50,473 bases of DNA from an uncultured Saprospiraceae bacterium (GCA_937951685.1 CALFBG010000183.1:1-50473), one strand, 5' to 3'. Positions 8,648-18,028 are shown, numbered from the stretch's first letter. A program made the numbers and translations. The notes: generated by a model from the sequence alone, not told the origin.

Positions 8648-9628
8648 ATGAACCGAATAATCCCATTTCTGCTACTTGTACTAAGTCTATTTCTATTTTC
8701 TTGTGGCAACCAACTTAACTCTTCTCCAATTTATATTATTCCATACCAACCGATCATAGCTTTAGAAAAAGGCTTTATCCTTAATACCAATTGTGCGGAA
8801 GAAAAATATATGTGGGATAATTACCCAATCTATTTCTACAGCATCGAATTAAAGGCGCCCATTGAATTTATGGAAAAAGGCGAGTTGTTTTTCGATGGTC
8901 GAGCAGTCGATTACACTTACTGCACTGGACGAATCTCAAATGATGACTTGCCAGATACAGCATCCGGAAAAGAGATGGACATTCACCTAAGTATTGCCGA
9001 CTTCAGCTATCGCTGCACGATTCCTACGTACGCGTTTAGAGCACTCAAATGGATGAAGTTTAGTTTGAATTTTAAAGATCCTACGAAAACGTGTAACGTC
9101 AGCTATTTTGGAAATAATGGATCGGAGACCATGTATAATATTGATGGCAATTATACTACAATTAGCCTAAAAAGAAAACGCTGCGATAAAGAATATACAC
9201 AATGGTTAGAAGTGGTTCAGGCGGAAGGCGAGGGCGCATATCCAGAAGATTGGTTGGCTTACCAAAATACTTTAGATGGAAAGTTCCAAACCTTTAATGG
9301 TAAATATAGTGCGCCGTTAAACGAAAAGGATTCGATTGCCTTTGAATTGAACGATTCCACCGAACTTTTATTTCAGGTTTACAACGAAGAAGCGGTAACG
9401 CGTATAGAAAAGGGAACTTGGATTTACCATAAAGATTACAACACCATTGAAATTGATTTTAAGAATAGGATCCTATTGACACAAAATAGCGATACCTTAG
9501 ATCTTGCCAATTATGCACTTTTACCGAATGAGAAAAATGCTGCGAATCTATCCTTAAGCACTTATCGCATCCAAGCCGCAAAAGTTAAACCCTTTGAATT
9601 GCTAAAACTATCTCATCATTCGCGTTAA
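8648..9628 (+). CDS. hypothetical lipoprotein
   Basis: 326 residues with a lipoprotein signal (FLLLVLSLFLFSCGNQ; lipidated Cys about 19). The mature part is beta-rich, acidic and contains several Cys (NTNCAEEKY, TYCTGRI, YRCTIP, KTCNVS), possibly disulfide-bonded outside the cytoplasm. The last 90 residues (GTWIYHKDYNTIEIDFKNRI) resemble small envelope beta-barrel domains such as those of NlpE-like lipoproteins, but this is a weak resemblance. It stands alone. The sequence TAACTTT touches the ATG, so no promoter can be placed confidently. Confidence 0.65.
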   Translation: MNRIIPFLLLVLSLFLFSCGNQLNSSPIYIIPYQPIIALEKGFILNTNCAEEKYMWDNYPIYFYSIELKAPIEFMEKGELFFDGRAVDYTYCTGRISNDDLPDTASGKEMDIHLSIADFSYRCTIPTYAFRALKWMKFSLNFKDPTKTCNVSYFGNNGSETMYNIDGNYTTISLKRKRCDKEYTQWLEVVQAEGEGAYPEDWLAYQNTLDGKFQTFNGKYSAPLNEKDSIAFELNDSTELLFQVYNEEAVTRIEKGTWIYHKDYNTIEIDFKNRILLTQNSDTLDLANYALLPNEKNAANLSLSTYRIQAAKVKPFELLKLSHHSR

Positions 9629-9656
9629 ATATTGACTTTTACTTAAAAATATCAGC

Positions 9657-10130
9657 TTGACTAACCCTAAAAGTATTTCCCAAACCATCGCCACAATTTT
9701 ACGAGCAATCGGTAGCGAGAAAGCTTTGCAAAAAGCAGCAAGCTTAGCGCTGAGCGCTACTTCAATGAACACCTTACATTTAAGAGATTTGGAGTTAACG
9801 CCTGCTGCTGTGACTACTATTGTAAATGCGCTCAAGCAAGCAGGTGAGGAGAATAACTTGCCTATTCAAGCTATCAGTTTTAGTTACAATTCACAAATCG
9901 GAGACGAAGCTGCCATCGCTTTAGCAAGCCACCTACCGCCATCTATTCGTGAAATTGGGTTAGTCAACTGCGGTATTTCGGACACCGGAGGACGTGCCAT
10001 CTTGGAGTGGATGAACCGTTCTCCACAGCTCAGGATGATTTGTATGGAAGAGAATCACTTCTCCGCAAAACTGAGGCAGAAACTGCAAGCATTTAGCCAT
10101 ATAAATCCTCAAATCTTAGTTGTTTACTAG
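9657..10130 (+). CDS. leucine-rich-repeat protein, ribonuclease-inhibitor type
   Basis: 157 residues. Three LRRs of the RI type are readable: LRDLELTPAAVTTIVNALKQ, AISFSYNSQIGDEAAIALAS and EIGLVNCGISDTGGRAILEW, followed by a capping LRMICMEENHF segment. There is no signal peptide, so it is probably cytoplasmic. It starts at a TTG; the first ATG would begin at residue 38 and cut into the first repeat, so TTG is preferred. RI-type LRRs mediate protein binding; the partner is unknown. It follows the lipoprotein gene by 28 bp. Confidence 0.65.
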   Translation: MTNPKSISQTIATILRAIGSEKALQKAASLALSATSMNTLHLRDLELTPAAVTTIVNALKQAGEENNLPIQAISFSYNSQIGDEAAIALASHLPPSIREIGLVNCGISDTGGRAILEWMNRSPQLRMICMEENHFSAKLRQKLQAFSHINPQILVVY

Positions 10131-10262
10131 TCTGATAAGATTTTTTAATTTGAAGAATTCATTATTACAAATAATATCCTATCTTGAATAGATTTCTTGT
10201 ACGATATTTAAAAAATCGCTTTGTACCCTTACGCTAGGCCATTCCTAAAACTTTCCTTATCC

Positions 10263-11549
10263 ATGAAAAACCTATGTTTATGCTTCTTGCTACTTACTTT
10301 TTTGGCTTGTAGTGATGACGATGAAGTTGTAAAAGATACAACACCCAGCAATACGCCCAATATCCTGCTCATCATCGCAGATGATATGGGAAAAGATGCC
10401 ACGCAAGGGTTTTTGGAAGGTAGCATCAAACCCAATACGCCGAACATTGACAAGTTTAAAAACGAGGGCGTCGTTTTTAATAACTTCTGGGTCAATCCTA
10501 CTTGTTCCCCAACGCGCGCATCCATCATTACCGGAAAATATGGCTATCGAACGGGCGTGAAATGGGCAAACGATGCATTAGCTTCCAGCGAAAAAATTTT
10601 ACAAAAATACATTGAAGAAGAAAGCAGTAAGGCTTACGCTACCGCCGTCGTAGGGAAGTGGCATTTGTCGGGAGACAATACCAGCGTTAATCCAGAAGCT
10701 TTTGGATTGGATTATTATGCGGGATTGGTCAGAGGCGCAGCACAAGATTACTATCAATGGCAAATGACGGAAGATGGTGTGGGAAGTTTGCAAACAACAT
10801 ATATTTCTACGGTATTCACCGATTTAGCGATCGACTGGATAACTACACAAACAAAACCTTGGTTCCTCTGGTTGGCTTACAATGCGCCGCATACGCCTTT
10901 TCATGTTCCTCCCAGTGAAATGCATAGTCAGGGTAACTTACCGGCTTACACCAATGGCTTAGACCCAATGCCATATTATATGGCAGCAATTGAAGCAATG
11001 GATTATCAGATAGGAAAATTGCTGGCGGCAATACCCGAAACGGAATTGGACAATACGGTAATTATTTTTATCGGAGACAATGGAACGCCCAATCAAGTAG
11101 CACAGTCGCCTTATACTTCGGCTAGGGCAAAAGGAAGTTTGTATCAAGGTGGCATCAATGTACCGATGTTTGTTGCTGGCAACGGCGTGAGTCGAGTAGG
11201 AGCCGATGATAATTTAATTTGTAGCACGGATCTTTTTAGTACCATTGCGGATTTAGCGGGGGTTAGCAATCCGGATCGTGGAGATAGTAAAAGTTTTAAA
11301 ACCTTGTTGACGCAGGAAGCACCACACCGAGATTTTCAATATTCGGAAATGAATGATGGAACTGTTGATTTGTGGACGATTAGCAATGGTGAATTTAAGT
11401 TAATCGTTAACGCCAACGGAGCCAAAGAACTGTACCACTTAACCAACGATCCATACGAAACCAACAATTTACTAAATGCCACTTTACAAGCTAACGAAGC
11501 AGCGGCTCAAGCAGCTTTAGAAGCGGAATTATTGATCATCAGAAATTAA
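10263..11549 (+). CDS. sulfatase (arylsulfatase-like) lipoprotein
   Basis: Hydrolyses sulfate esters, probably on polysaccharides, outside the cytoplasm. The ATG at 10263 is chosen over an in-frame TTG 42 bp upstream because it directly precedes a lipoprotein signal (LLLTFLACSDDD, Cys16). NILLIIADDMG holds metal-binding Asp residues. CSPTRA gives Cys81, the residue converted to formylglycine in Cys-type sulfatases. VVGKWHL and IFIGDNGTP are further active-site blocks. No maturase (anSME or FGE) is in the window, so activation depends on a gene elsewhere. About 430 residues, slightly short for the family. Followed after 9 bp by a hydrolase. Confidence 0.92.
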   Translation: MKNLCLCFLLLTFLACSDDDEVVKDTTPSNTPNILLIIADDMGKDATQGFLEGSIKPNTPNIDKFKNEGVVFNNFWVNPTCSPTRASIITGKYGYRTGVKWANDALASSEKILQKYIEEESSKAYATAVVGKWHLSGDNTSVNPEAFGLDYYAGLVRGAAQDYYQWQMTEDGVGSLQTTYISTVFTDLAIDWITTQTKPWFLWLAYNAPHTPFHVPPSEMHSQGNLPAYTNGLDPMPYYMAAIEAMDYQIGKLLAAIPETELDNTVIIFIGDNGTPNQVAQSPYTSARAKGSLYQGGINVPMFVAGNGVSRVGADDNLICSTDLFSTIADLAGVSNPDRGDSKSFKTLLTQEAPHRDFQYSEMNDGTVDLWTISNGEFKLIVNANGAKELYHLTNDPYETNNLLNATLQANEAAAQAALEAELLIIRN

Positions 11550-11558
11550 ATACTGCTC

Positions 11559-12662
11559 ATGGAAAAATCCATTGCCTCTATTTGCTTCCTCTTTCTTTTT
11601 TTAGTAGCAAATACTTCTTTTGCTCAAATGGGGCAGAAAGTATCGGAGCCTTTCGAATTTCAATTTGAAGCAAAAACCTTGCGCGGCTTAATCGAAAAAC
11701 CAAAGGACAAAAAATCTACGGCTATGATATTGCTCATTCCGGGATATGGTAAAACTAATTTTGTAGAAGGTCAATGGTTCTCTCGGCTTCGAAACCAGCT
11801 AGTCAGTGCTGGCTTAACGGTTTGTTTTTGGGATAAAATGGGTTGTGGGAATAGTGAAGGTGTATTTAATGCACAACAACCTGTCGAAAATTCTGCGGCG
11901 GAAGCCATTGCTGCCATTCAAGCCCTCAAAAAGTTGAAGCTCCCCGCATCGCAAAAAATAGGACTTTGGGGAATTAGTCGCGCGGGCTGGATTTGTCCAC
12001 TGATCAATGCGCAGTTTCCAATGGACTTTTGGATTTCGGTGAGTGGGACAGATGATAAAGAAAACTTTGGTTATTTGCTAAAAGAGAATTTAAGAATTGC
12101 GGGTAAGCAGGAAGCTGAAGTTGAGCATTTAGCGCAAGCTTGGAAGCAAGGGCATCGACTTTTTTGTACGCAGGCTAATTTTGAAACTTATCTAAAAGCC
12201 ATTGAACCCTTAAGGCAAGATAGTACGGCTAGAAAATTATTTGGGTATAAAAACGAATCCAAGATTACCGATGCTGCACGTGCCGCCTACGCGCTCAATC
12301 AAAAAACTTACACCAGCAAAGGTCATTTTGACGAAGTAAGTGGCTTGTGGGTTTACCTCAAAAACTTTGATAAAATACTATTGGAAATAGAATGTCCTGT
12401 GTTAGCTTTATTTGGAGAAAATGATACTCAAGTGGACTGGCGAAAAACAAAAAAGCTTTACGAGCAAACCATCGGTTCGAATCCCAATGAGATATTAACA
12501 ACTAAGGTCTTCCCGCAATGTAACCATAGCTTGCAAAAATGCATTAGCTGTGCTTACCAAGAAGATTTGTCTGCGTCGAATTGGGAGGCTTGTGATGGTT
12601 ATTATGAAACGATGAAAGCTTGGTTGAAAGCGCAAGGAATTGTTGAAACAGTAGGAGAATAA
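11559..12662 (+). CDS. secreted alpha/beta hydrolase
   Basis: 367 residues with a cleavable signal peptide (FLFLFLVANTSFAQ, cut after about residue 23). The nucleophile elbow is GISRAG with Ser140, preceded by the oxyanion-hole region LIPGYGK. The acid is likely Asp in FGENDTQVDW and the base His in FPQCNHSLQ, giving a complete triad. The fold resembles dienelactone hydrolase/acyl-transferring S9-like enzymes (KMGCGNSEG). It starts 9 bp after the sulfatase stop, so they are probably one operon and may act on the same exported sulfated or esterified substrate (inference). Confidence 0.85.
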   Translation: MEKSIASICFLFLFLVANTSFAQMGQKVSEPFEFQFEAKTLRGLIEKPKDKKSTAMILLIPGYGKTNFVEGQWFSRLRNQLVSAGLTVCFWDKMGCGNSEGVFNAQQPVENSAAEAIAAIQALKKLKLPASQKIGLWGISRAGWICPLINAQFPMDFWISVSGTDDKENFGYLLKENLRIAGKQEAEVEHLAQAWKQGHRLFCTQANFETYLKAIEPLRQDSTARKLFGYKNESKITDAARAAYALNQKTYTSKGHFDEVSGLWVYLKNFDKILLEIECPVLALFGENDTQVDWRKTKKLYEQTIGSNPNEILTTKVFPQCNHSLQKCISCAYQEDLSASNWEACDGYYETMKAWLKAQGIVETVGE

Positions 12663-12797
12663 AATGAAACGTTTTTTTTATACAAAAGCCGAAGACCAAA
12701 GAAACTAAAATGTTTTTTCAATGGTTACAAAAGGGAAGCGAGCAGTGTGCTCATTCGCTAAATAGAAGACTGATTTAAAATATAAGAAACTATCGCA

Positions 12798-13313
12798 ATG
12801 TTCGATACCATTATCAAAACAGAAAACTTAATCCTCCGGCCATTCGAGTTGAAAGACATTACCCCGACGCTGGAAATGGAACAAAATCCCGCGATTAATC
12901 AATATACCAACGACGGCGGCATCAAGACCAAAGCTGAAGTGACTCAACTACTCGAAACCTTAATTAAGGTCGATTACAAAATTTATGGTTTTGGTCGATT
13001 CGCTTTGGAGCTGAAAGCCACTGGAGCATTCATAGGTTTTTGTGGCTTGAAATTTTTAAAAGAGACCAATGAAGTGGATTTGGGATATCGCCTGAAAATG
13101 AAATACTGGGGAATGGGCTTGGCCACAGAGGCTGCTCGGGCTTCGGTGAAATTTGGTTTTGATACCTTACAATTAGCAAAAATTGTCGCTTTTATACTAC
13201 CGGAAAATAAACCCTCTCAGCGGGTGTTAGAAAAATTAGATTTTGTCTGGGAGGAAGAGTTGATGGAAGAAGGGGAGCTGATTCATAAGTTTGGATTGCA
13301 TAAGAAAATATAG
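12798..13313 (+). CDS. GNAT N-acetyltransferase, RimJ/RimL type
   Basis: 171 residues, full length. It begins TENLILRPFELKD, as in the RimJ/RimL-like acetyltransferase family, and has the acetyl-CoA binding motif region LGYRLKMKYWGMGLATEA (about 96-113) followed by NKPSQRVLEKLDF. It transfers acetyl from acetyl-CoA to an amino group; the acceptor (ribosomal protein, other protein or small molecule) is unknown. No signal peptide. The 135-bp gap upstream holds only tiny frames. Confidence 0.88.
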   Translation: MFDTIIKTENLILRPFELKDITPTLEMEQNPAINQYTNDGGIKTKAEVTQLLETLIKVDYKIYGFGRFALELKATGAFIGFCGLKFLKETNEVDLGYRLKMKYWGMGLATEAARASVKFGFDTLQLAKIVAFILPENKPSQRVLEKLDFVWEEELMEEGELIHKFGLHKKI

Positions 13314-13413
13314 CTATCTAAGCTTCAAATCTCAATTAACAAAAGCTTGTAAAAGCTAAACGATTGCTAAGAAACTTAACGAGTATTCCTTTTCGTCCAC
13401 TAAATAAAGCATC

Positions 13414-13974
13414 ATGATCCTAAAAATGTTCCCCGAAATAGCCGAAGTATTTCAAAAGCCTAGCAAAGCCTTGGAAAAATATTTCTTTCCCATTTGTACC
13501 GTTGACCTCGCAACACTAAATCCAAAATGGGAGGGAACTGTTCCTTTTTTGCTTTTCAACGAAGATCCTTACAATGAGAAAACTGCAAAATACTTTAACC
13601 ATTATTGTGAGGATAATACGATTGGATTTAAGGTGAAAAATGGGAAAGTAGCGTTGCTGACCGACCTCAAAATCATGCGCGTTAGCAAAAAATGGAAAGC
13701 ATGGTTGAAAGAAACCCAAAAAGGATATCAAACTTCGAAGGAAGAATTTATCACAAAACAAGGTCGCTTTAATTATCAAACTGCCATTGAGCTAGGAGGA
13801 AAGCCAGATTGGATACGAGGAAAAGCAACGCCAAAAAATAAGAAAGGTAAAAAACTAAAATTTATCGGTCAATTTGATTCTAGTGATTTTGCGAGCGATT
13901 ACTGTGGAAAGGAAATCTACGTTTTTTATGAACCTAAAGAAAAGGTGATTGTACATCGGTATCAAGTTCATTAA
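13414..13974 (+). CDS. hypothetical protein with DUF1963-like C-terminus
   Basis: 186 residues, cytoplasmic. The segment ELGGKPDWIRGKATPK followed by KKLKFIGQFDSSDFASDYCG (about 125-160) is the kind of GGxPxWxQ...FIGQ block seen in DUF1963 (YwqG-like) and related DUF proteins. The usual CxxC between these two blocks is absent; lysines stand there (KNKKGKK). The N-terminus is unassigned. A clearer DUF1963 protein is encoded at 17153. Family resemblance is moderate; function unknown. Confidence 0.6.
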   Translation: MILKMFPEIAEVFQKPSKALEKYFFPICTVDLATLNPKWEGTVPFLLFNEDPYNEKTAKYFNHYCEDNTIGFKVKNGKVALLTDLKIMRVSKKWKAWLKETQKGYQTSKEEFITKQGRFNYQTAIELGGKPDWIRGKATPKNKKGKKLKFIGQFDSSDFASDYCGKEIYVFYEPKEKVIVHRYQVH

Positions 13975-13998
13975 ATCTTTCGAGACAATAAGTATCAT

Positions 13999-15114
13999 AT
14001 GAAAAATCAGTATCTACACCAACAGATTTATTTTATCGCAGTATTCTTGTGTTGTATTTTGTACCTTTCCTGTCAAGAACAAAGTACACAAGGTTTACGG
14101 CAAGCTGGCGTCTTGGTGTCAGATACCATTCCAAAAGCTAAAAATCCAATCATTAAAGCTAAGGCCAATACCGTTTTCCCTCAAATTCATACCAATTTGC
14201 GGGGCATGGTAAGTGAATTTGTTCGAATCATGTACCAAGATAAAAAAGGTGATTTTTGGTTTGGTACCAATGGAGACGGTGTGATTCATTACGATGGAAA
14301 ATCCTTGGCTAAATTTGTTAAAAAAGACGGTTTGGGTGGAATTGCCGTTAGGGGAATTGTCGAAGATGCAGCAGGAAATATTTGGTTTGGAACCTCCGGT
14401 GGGCTAACGAAATACGATGGAAAGCGCTTTACTAATTTTTCTCAAAAGGATGGCTTGATTCATGATGAAATTTGGGATATCGAGTTAGATCAGCAGGGAA
14501 CCATTTGGATCGCTACGGTCGAAGGGGTGAGCAAATTTGACGGAAAAGTATTTACCGATTTTCCCATTCCAAGAGCAACGGTAGATGATCCCGCACCAAT
14601 GCTATCTTACCACGGAGTGTTTGATATTTTAGCGGATCGAAAAGGGAATATCTGGTTTCTTAGCGACGGCTATGGTATTTGTATTTTTGATGGTAAAAAC
14701 TTTAGTCACTTGACCAAAAAAAATGGCTTGGCCGATAACAACGTTAGTGATATCTTGGAAGATCGACAAGGCAATTTCTGGATTGGCACCTTCTATGGCG
14801 GAGTAAGTCGTTACGATGGAAAAAATTTCATCAATTATACCCAAGATGGTTTAATTGAGGGGATTGAAACGTATAATTTTTGTGAGGACAAAGCGGGGAA
14901 TATTTGGTTTGCTGCGGAAGGTGTTGGCGTATATCGTTTTGATGGACAATCTTTTGCACGATTCACCACGGAAGATGGACTCACCACAAATGGCGTGCAG
15001 AGCATTTTTTTGGATCAAAAAGGACAACTTTGGTTTGGCACTTGGAAAGGAATCTGTATCTATGATGGACAATCTTTTGCTGATGCTGCGAAGAAAGAAG
15101 CTTGGACGGAATGA
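13999..15114 (+). CDS. seven-blade regulator-propeller lipoprotein
   Basis: 371 residues with a lipoprotein signal (LCCILYLSCQEQ, Cys about 26). The rest is seven two-component-regulator propeller repeats, each with a G-N/D-I/F-W-F/I-G core: DKKGDFWFGTNGDGVIHYDG, EDAAGNIWFGTSGGLTKYDG, DQQGTIWIATVEGVSKFDG, DRKGNIWFLSDG, EDRQGNFWIGTFYGG, EDKAGNIWFAAEG and DQKGQLWFGTWKG. Seven blades match half of the propeller pair found in hybrid sensor kinases, but here no kinase or HTH domain follows. It is therefore a stand-alone cell-surface sensor or scaffold, ligand unknown. Confidence 0.85.
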   Translation: MKNQYLHQQIYFIAVFLCCILYLSCQEQSTQGLRQAGVLVSDTIPKAKNPIIKAKANTVFPQIHTNLRGMVSEFVRIMYQDKKGDFWFGTNGDGVIHYDGKSLAKFVKKDGLGGIAVRGIVEDAAGNIWFGTSGGLTKYDGKRFTNFSQKDGLIHDEIWDIELDQQGTIWIATVEGVSKFDGKVFTDFPIPRATVDDPAPMLSYHGVFDILADRKGNIWFLSDGYGICIFDGKNFSHLTKKNGLADNNVSDILEDRQGNFWIGTFYGGVSRYDGKNFINYTQDGLIEGIETYNFCEDKAGNIWFAAEGVGVYRFDGQSFARFTTEDGLTTNGVQSIFLDQKGQLWFGTWKGICIYDGQSFADAAKKEAWTE

Positions 15115-15244
15115 GGAAAAAAGGGAGCATAAATTAATTATGGCGGGTTCAGAAATATAAAAGCGAATGCTTGCTAGTGAGCTTGATGAATCTTGGCAGG
15201 CAGTATTTCGTAGAAAAAAAGATCAATGATTTTATACTAAAAAA

Positions 15245-16123
15245 ATGAATAAATTTTTATTGCTATTTAGTTGCTTATCTTTTACCGTGTTAACTAACCT
15301 GTTTGGGCAAACCAAAGTAAGGGTAGATACTATAGCTAACCCAAGCTCCGTTTGGAAAAAAGAAAAACCTTCAAATCTACACCAAGAAATGACACCAGTA
15401 GAAAAAGACGAATTATACGCTGCGGCGCGAAGTTGTGCTCAACTCAAAAATGATGATGGAAAGATGGCCGAGTTCATTACTCAAGGTTTGGAAATAGATC
15501 GAAAAGACGAATATGGTTATTCCTTGAGCGAAAGAGCTATCTTTGGTGCCGTTAATTACAGTGCTTTGCATGCACTTTGGCAAGCAAAAGCAATCGCACG
15601 AACAGCGTACGTAAAAAATATATTTGATCAATTTGAAAAAGGGAAAACTGCGACTGATTTTTACCAAGCAGAAAAAGAGGAAAAAGATAGGAAGCATCGT
15701 AAAGTCCCTGACCTTACGGATAATTTTTCTGCTGAAAAATTAAAAATTGCAAGCAGTTTCTTTGAAATCACGGAAGCGATTGAAGGAGAGCAAGATTCAG
15801 AAATAGAGTTGACGATAAATTTAGAACCCTTTTTGTACAACGAGCATTATACCGAAACGGAGTTGCAATTTCTTGGCTTTTGTACTCCTGAATTGAAACA
15901 GCAAGTATTTTCCACTAAAGGTTATGAATTTCAAGAAGCTGAAATAGAACCCGCTTCTATTTATGTTCAAAATGTACATAATCTCGTTGAGTTGAAAAAG
16001 CTAGTCATCAAAGCAGCAGCTGACTTTTATCTCATTCAAGCCGATTTATTATTCGACTTTGAAGGAGAAGCGACAAACTATAAAAACCAAACGGTCCATT
16101 GGGAATTTAAAACGAAAAGATGA
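15245..16123 (+). CDS. secreted protein with ankyrin-like segment
   Basis: 292 residues with a cleavable signal peptide (FLLLFSCLSFTVLTNLFGQ, cut after about residue 21). Residues about 75-105, GLEIDRKDEYGYSLSERAIFG, have the spacing of ankyrin repeats (G-x-D/E-x-x-x-x-D-x-x-G-x-T/S-x-L-x-x-A-I), but only one or two copies can be read. The C-terminal 110 residues (EIELTINLEPFLYNEHYTE) are unassigned and beta-rich. It stands between unrelated accessory genes on the same strand. Function unknown. Confidence 0.6.
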   Translation: MNKFLLLFSCLSFTVLTNLFGQTKVRVDTIANPSSVWKKEKPSNLHQEMTPVEKDELYAAARSCAQLKNDDGKMAEFITQGLEIDRKDEYGYSLSERAIFGAVNYSALHALWQAKAIARTAYVKNIFDQFEKGKTATDFYQAEKEEKDRKHRKVPDLTDNFSAEKLKIASSFFEITEAIEGEQDSEIELTINLEPFLYNEHYTETELQFLGFCTPELKQQVFSTKGYEFQEAEIEPASIYVQNVHNLVELKKLVIKAAADFYLIQADLLFDFEGEATNYKNQTVHWEFKTKR

Positions 16124-16211
16124 AAATGTTCTATATTGCAAACAGCTTAGACAAAACTATCCCCTTGCAATTCATACCACTTAAATGCCAACACCAGCAA
16201 TAAAACAATAG

Positions 16212-17114
16212 ATGATTAAGCATTTGCAAATAAAACTAAAGCAACAAAATTTTGGCTTCCTGAGGTTAAGGGCAGCACACGAGGAGTTTTATAAAAAAAT
16301 GATGCTGGGAGGACCGCCCTTGTTTTCAGAATTTGCAATTAGCTTAAAGCCAAATGCACTTGACAAAATTAATATTGTCATTGAAGCTGAAGAAGCTACT
16401 CAGATCAACACGATTGCCAAAGGGGTAGCGAATGCACTAGACGCCATTATCGCAACGATTAATTATTATGGAATTGGATTTGTAGGTTTTGATCTTCAAA
16501 TTAGCTGTGGTAGATTTCATCCAATTGACTCTAGGCCGATTGGCTATGAATTGCCCGTAAAGGAAATTATATTGCGTTTGATTGAAACAAATAAATTTGA
16601 AAAGTCTATCATTCGGTATGCTACTAAAAATAAGCTTTTTGAAATTTTTAAAACAAAAAAAGAAAAACAAAACAAATATTTCGAAAGAGATATTAGCTTA
16701 AAACTTCCCTTCCAGTATCCAAAATCTTTGGCGCTCAATGGTCATTGGAAAGCAAAAGCCGTCTACGGCGATAGTCATGATGATCACAAAAAAGGAATTT
16801 TGATCATCGAAATTGAAGACAATAGCAAGGACTATAAAACAAATGAAATCGCCATCAAATTTGAGACGCCAATCAAACCTGCATTAGGAAATGCCCTCAT
16901 CAATGAATGCAAAGTACTTATTGATTTCGTGTATCTTCAAAAGATGAATTTACGAGGAATCAATATAAGCATCTCCGTTCAAAATGAATGGGATAAACAT
17001 TCCATCAGACAAATGAAATTAGAACCGCTCGCATGGATCATGAAGACTATTTTGTTTCATCCTGATCATTTTAAGATCAACGAGGAAAAGCATTTTAAAA
17101 AAATCGAGTCGTGA
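16212..17114 (+). CDS. unknown protein, internally duplicated, EF-G domain IV-like
   Basis: 300 residues, no signal peptide. Residues about 45-115 (IAKGVANALDAIIATINYYG ... SCGRFHPIDSRPIGYELP) have the order seen in domain IV of elongation factor G: a helix with G-x-x-x-A-L, a strand, then G-x-x-H-P-x-D-S. Residues about 215-285 repeat the same layout with a degenerate HPxDS site (NEIAIKFETP ... ALINECKVLIDFVY ... GINISISVQNEWDKHSIR). No GTPase domain is present. The similarity is read by eye and needs a profile search. It ends 38 bp before the DUF1963 gene, and the two may be co-transcribed. Confidence 0.6.
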   Translation: MIKHLQIKLKQQNFGFLRLRAAHEEFYKKMMLGGPPLFSEFAISLKPNALDKINIVIEAEEATQINTIAKGVANALDAIIATINYYGIGFVGFDLQISCGRFHPIDSRPIGYELPVKEIILRLIETNKFEKSIIRYATKNKLFEIFKTKKEKQNKYFERDISLKLPFQYPKSLALNGHWKAKAVYGDSHDDHKKGILIIEIEDNSKDYKTNEIAIKFETPIKPALGNALINECKVLIDFVYLQKMNLRGINISISVQNEWDKHSIRQMKLEPLAWIMKTILFHPDHFKINEEKHFKKIES

Positions 17115-17152
17115 TTATTGAAGGATTGCAAAGCAAAGCAAAGCAAAACAAA

Positions 17153-18028
17153 ATGAAAGACAAGCAAGCGCTAATTGATATTATCAAAAAATATGCAGTA
17201 GAGCCGTATCGCAGTGCCATGATCGAGGACTTGAAACCTGCCATTCGATTGAGAACTACGGGAGAAGCTTGTCATAAAATTGGTGCTACTAAATTGGGCG
17301 GATGTCCAGATTTGCCAGCACAGATAAACTGGCCTAAAAATAGTGCAGACGGACAATATTTCAGTTTCTTAGGACAAATTAACCTCAGCGAAATCAAAGT
17401 CTTTGATGAACTTAAGCTACTACCGTCACATGGGATCTTGTATTTTTTCTTCAACCTTGATTCAGGAGATGAAGGAAAAGTGATTTTTTCAGCTACCGCA
17501 GAAGACTTAGAAAGCGCAATTTTACCCCATGAATTGGCCACAAAAAATAAAACTTTTTGGCAGAAAATATTCTTTAGAAAGCCAATCCGTCGAATATTAA
17601 AAGAAAGTACCGTTAAACTTGAACAAGAGTATAATATTCCAAGCTGGGATGCTTTAAGTTTAGAGCGCATTTACCAAGAGACAAAAACGGACATAAAACC
17701 GATCGATGCGTTCGACGAAGCTATTTTTGATGCTAAATATGAAGACGGAGAATCAGAAACAACTTCGAATCATCATTTGTTGGGACCTTATCAAGGCATT
17801 CAACACGAATCGCATGAGTTGAACTTTGTTCAGATAAAAGACTTTCAGCAGCCAAGTCTCGCGGAAATCAATCAAGCCTTAGCATGGAAGTTGTTACTAC
17901 AAATAGATTCAGATGATCAGCTTGAACTGATTTGGGGCGACTGGGGGCGCGTATACTTTTTTATTTTAGCAGAAGATTTGAAAAATCTAAATTTTGATCG
18001 TGTTAAAATTATCGCGGAGTGCTATTAG
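17153..18028 (+). CDS. DUF1963 (YwqG-like) protein
   Basis: 291 residues. KLGGCPDLPAQINWP followed by YFSFLGQINLSEI is the DUF1963 signature, and the C-terminus DQLELIWGDWGRVYFFIL is the usual last block. The ATG at 17153 is preferred to an overlapping GTG at 17111 because KDKQALIDIIKKY matches the usual N-terminal helix. The family is widespread in bacteria without an assigned reaction; some members are linked to toxin-immunity loci. A long insert (LATKNKTFWQKIFFRKPIRR) separates the two halves. No signal peptide. Confidence 0.85.
   Translation: MKDKQALIDIIKKYAVEPYRSAMIEDLKPAIRLRTTGEACHKIGATKLGGCPDLPAQINWPKNSADGQYFSFLGQINLSEIKVFDELKLLPSHGILYFFFNLDSGDEGKVIFSATAEDLESAILPHELATKNKTFWQKIFFRKPIRRILKESTVKLEQEYNIPSWDALSLERIYQETKTDIKPIDAFDEAIFDAKYEDGESETTSNHHLLGPYQGIQHESHELNFVQIKDFQQPSLAEINQALAWKLLLQIDSDDQLELIWGDWGRVYFFILAEDLKNLNFDRVKIIAECY

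Noticed and set aside
12474..12485. GGTTCGAATCCC, the T-arm pattern of tRNA genes
   Set aside because: It lies inside the alpha/beta hydrolase coding frame with no acceptor stem, D-arm or anticodon arm around it.
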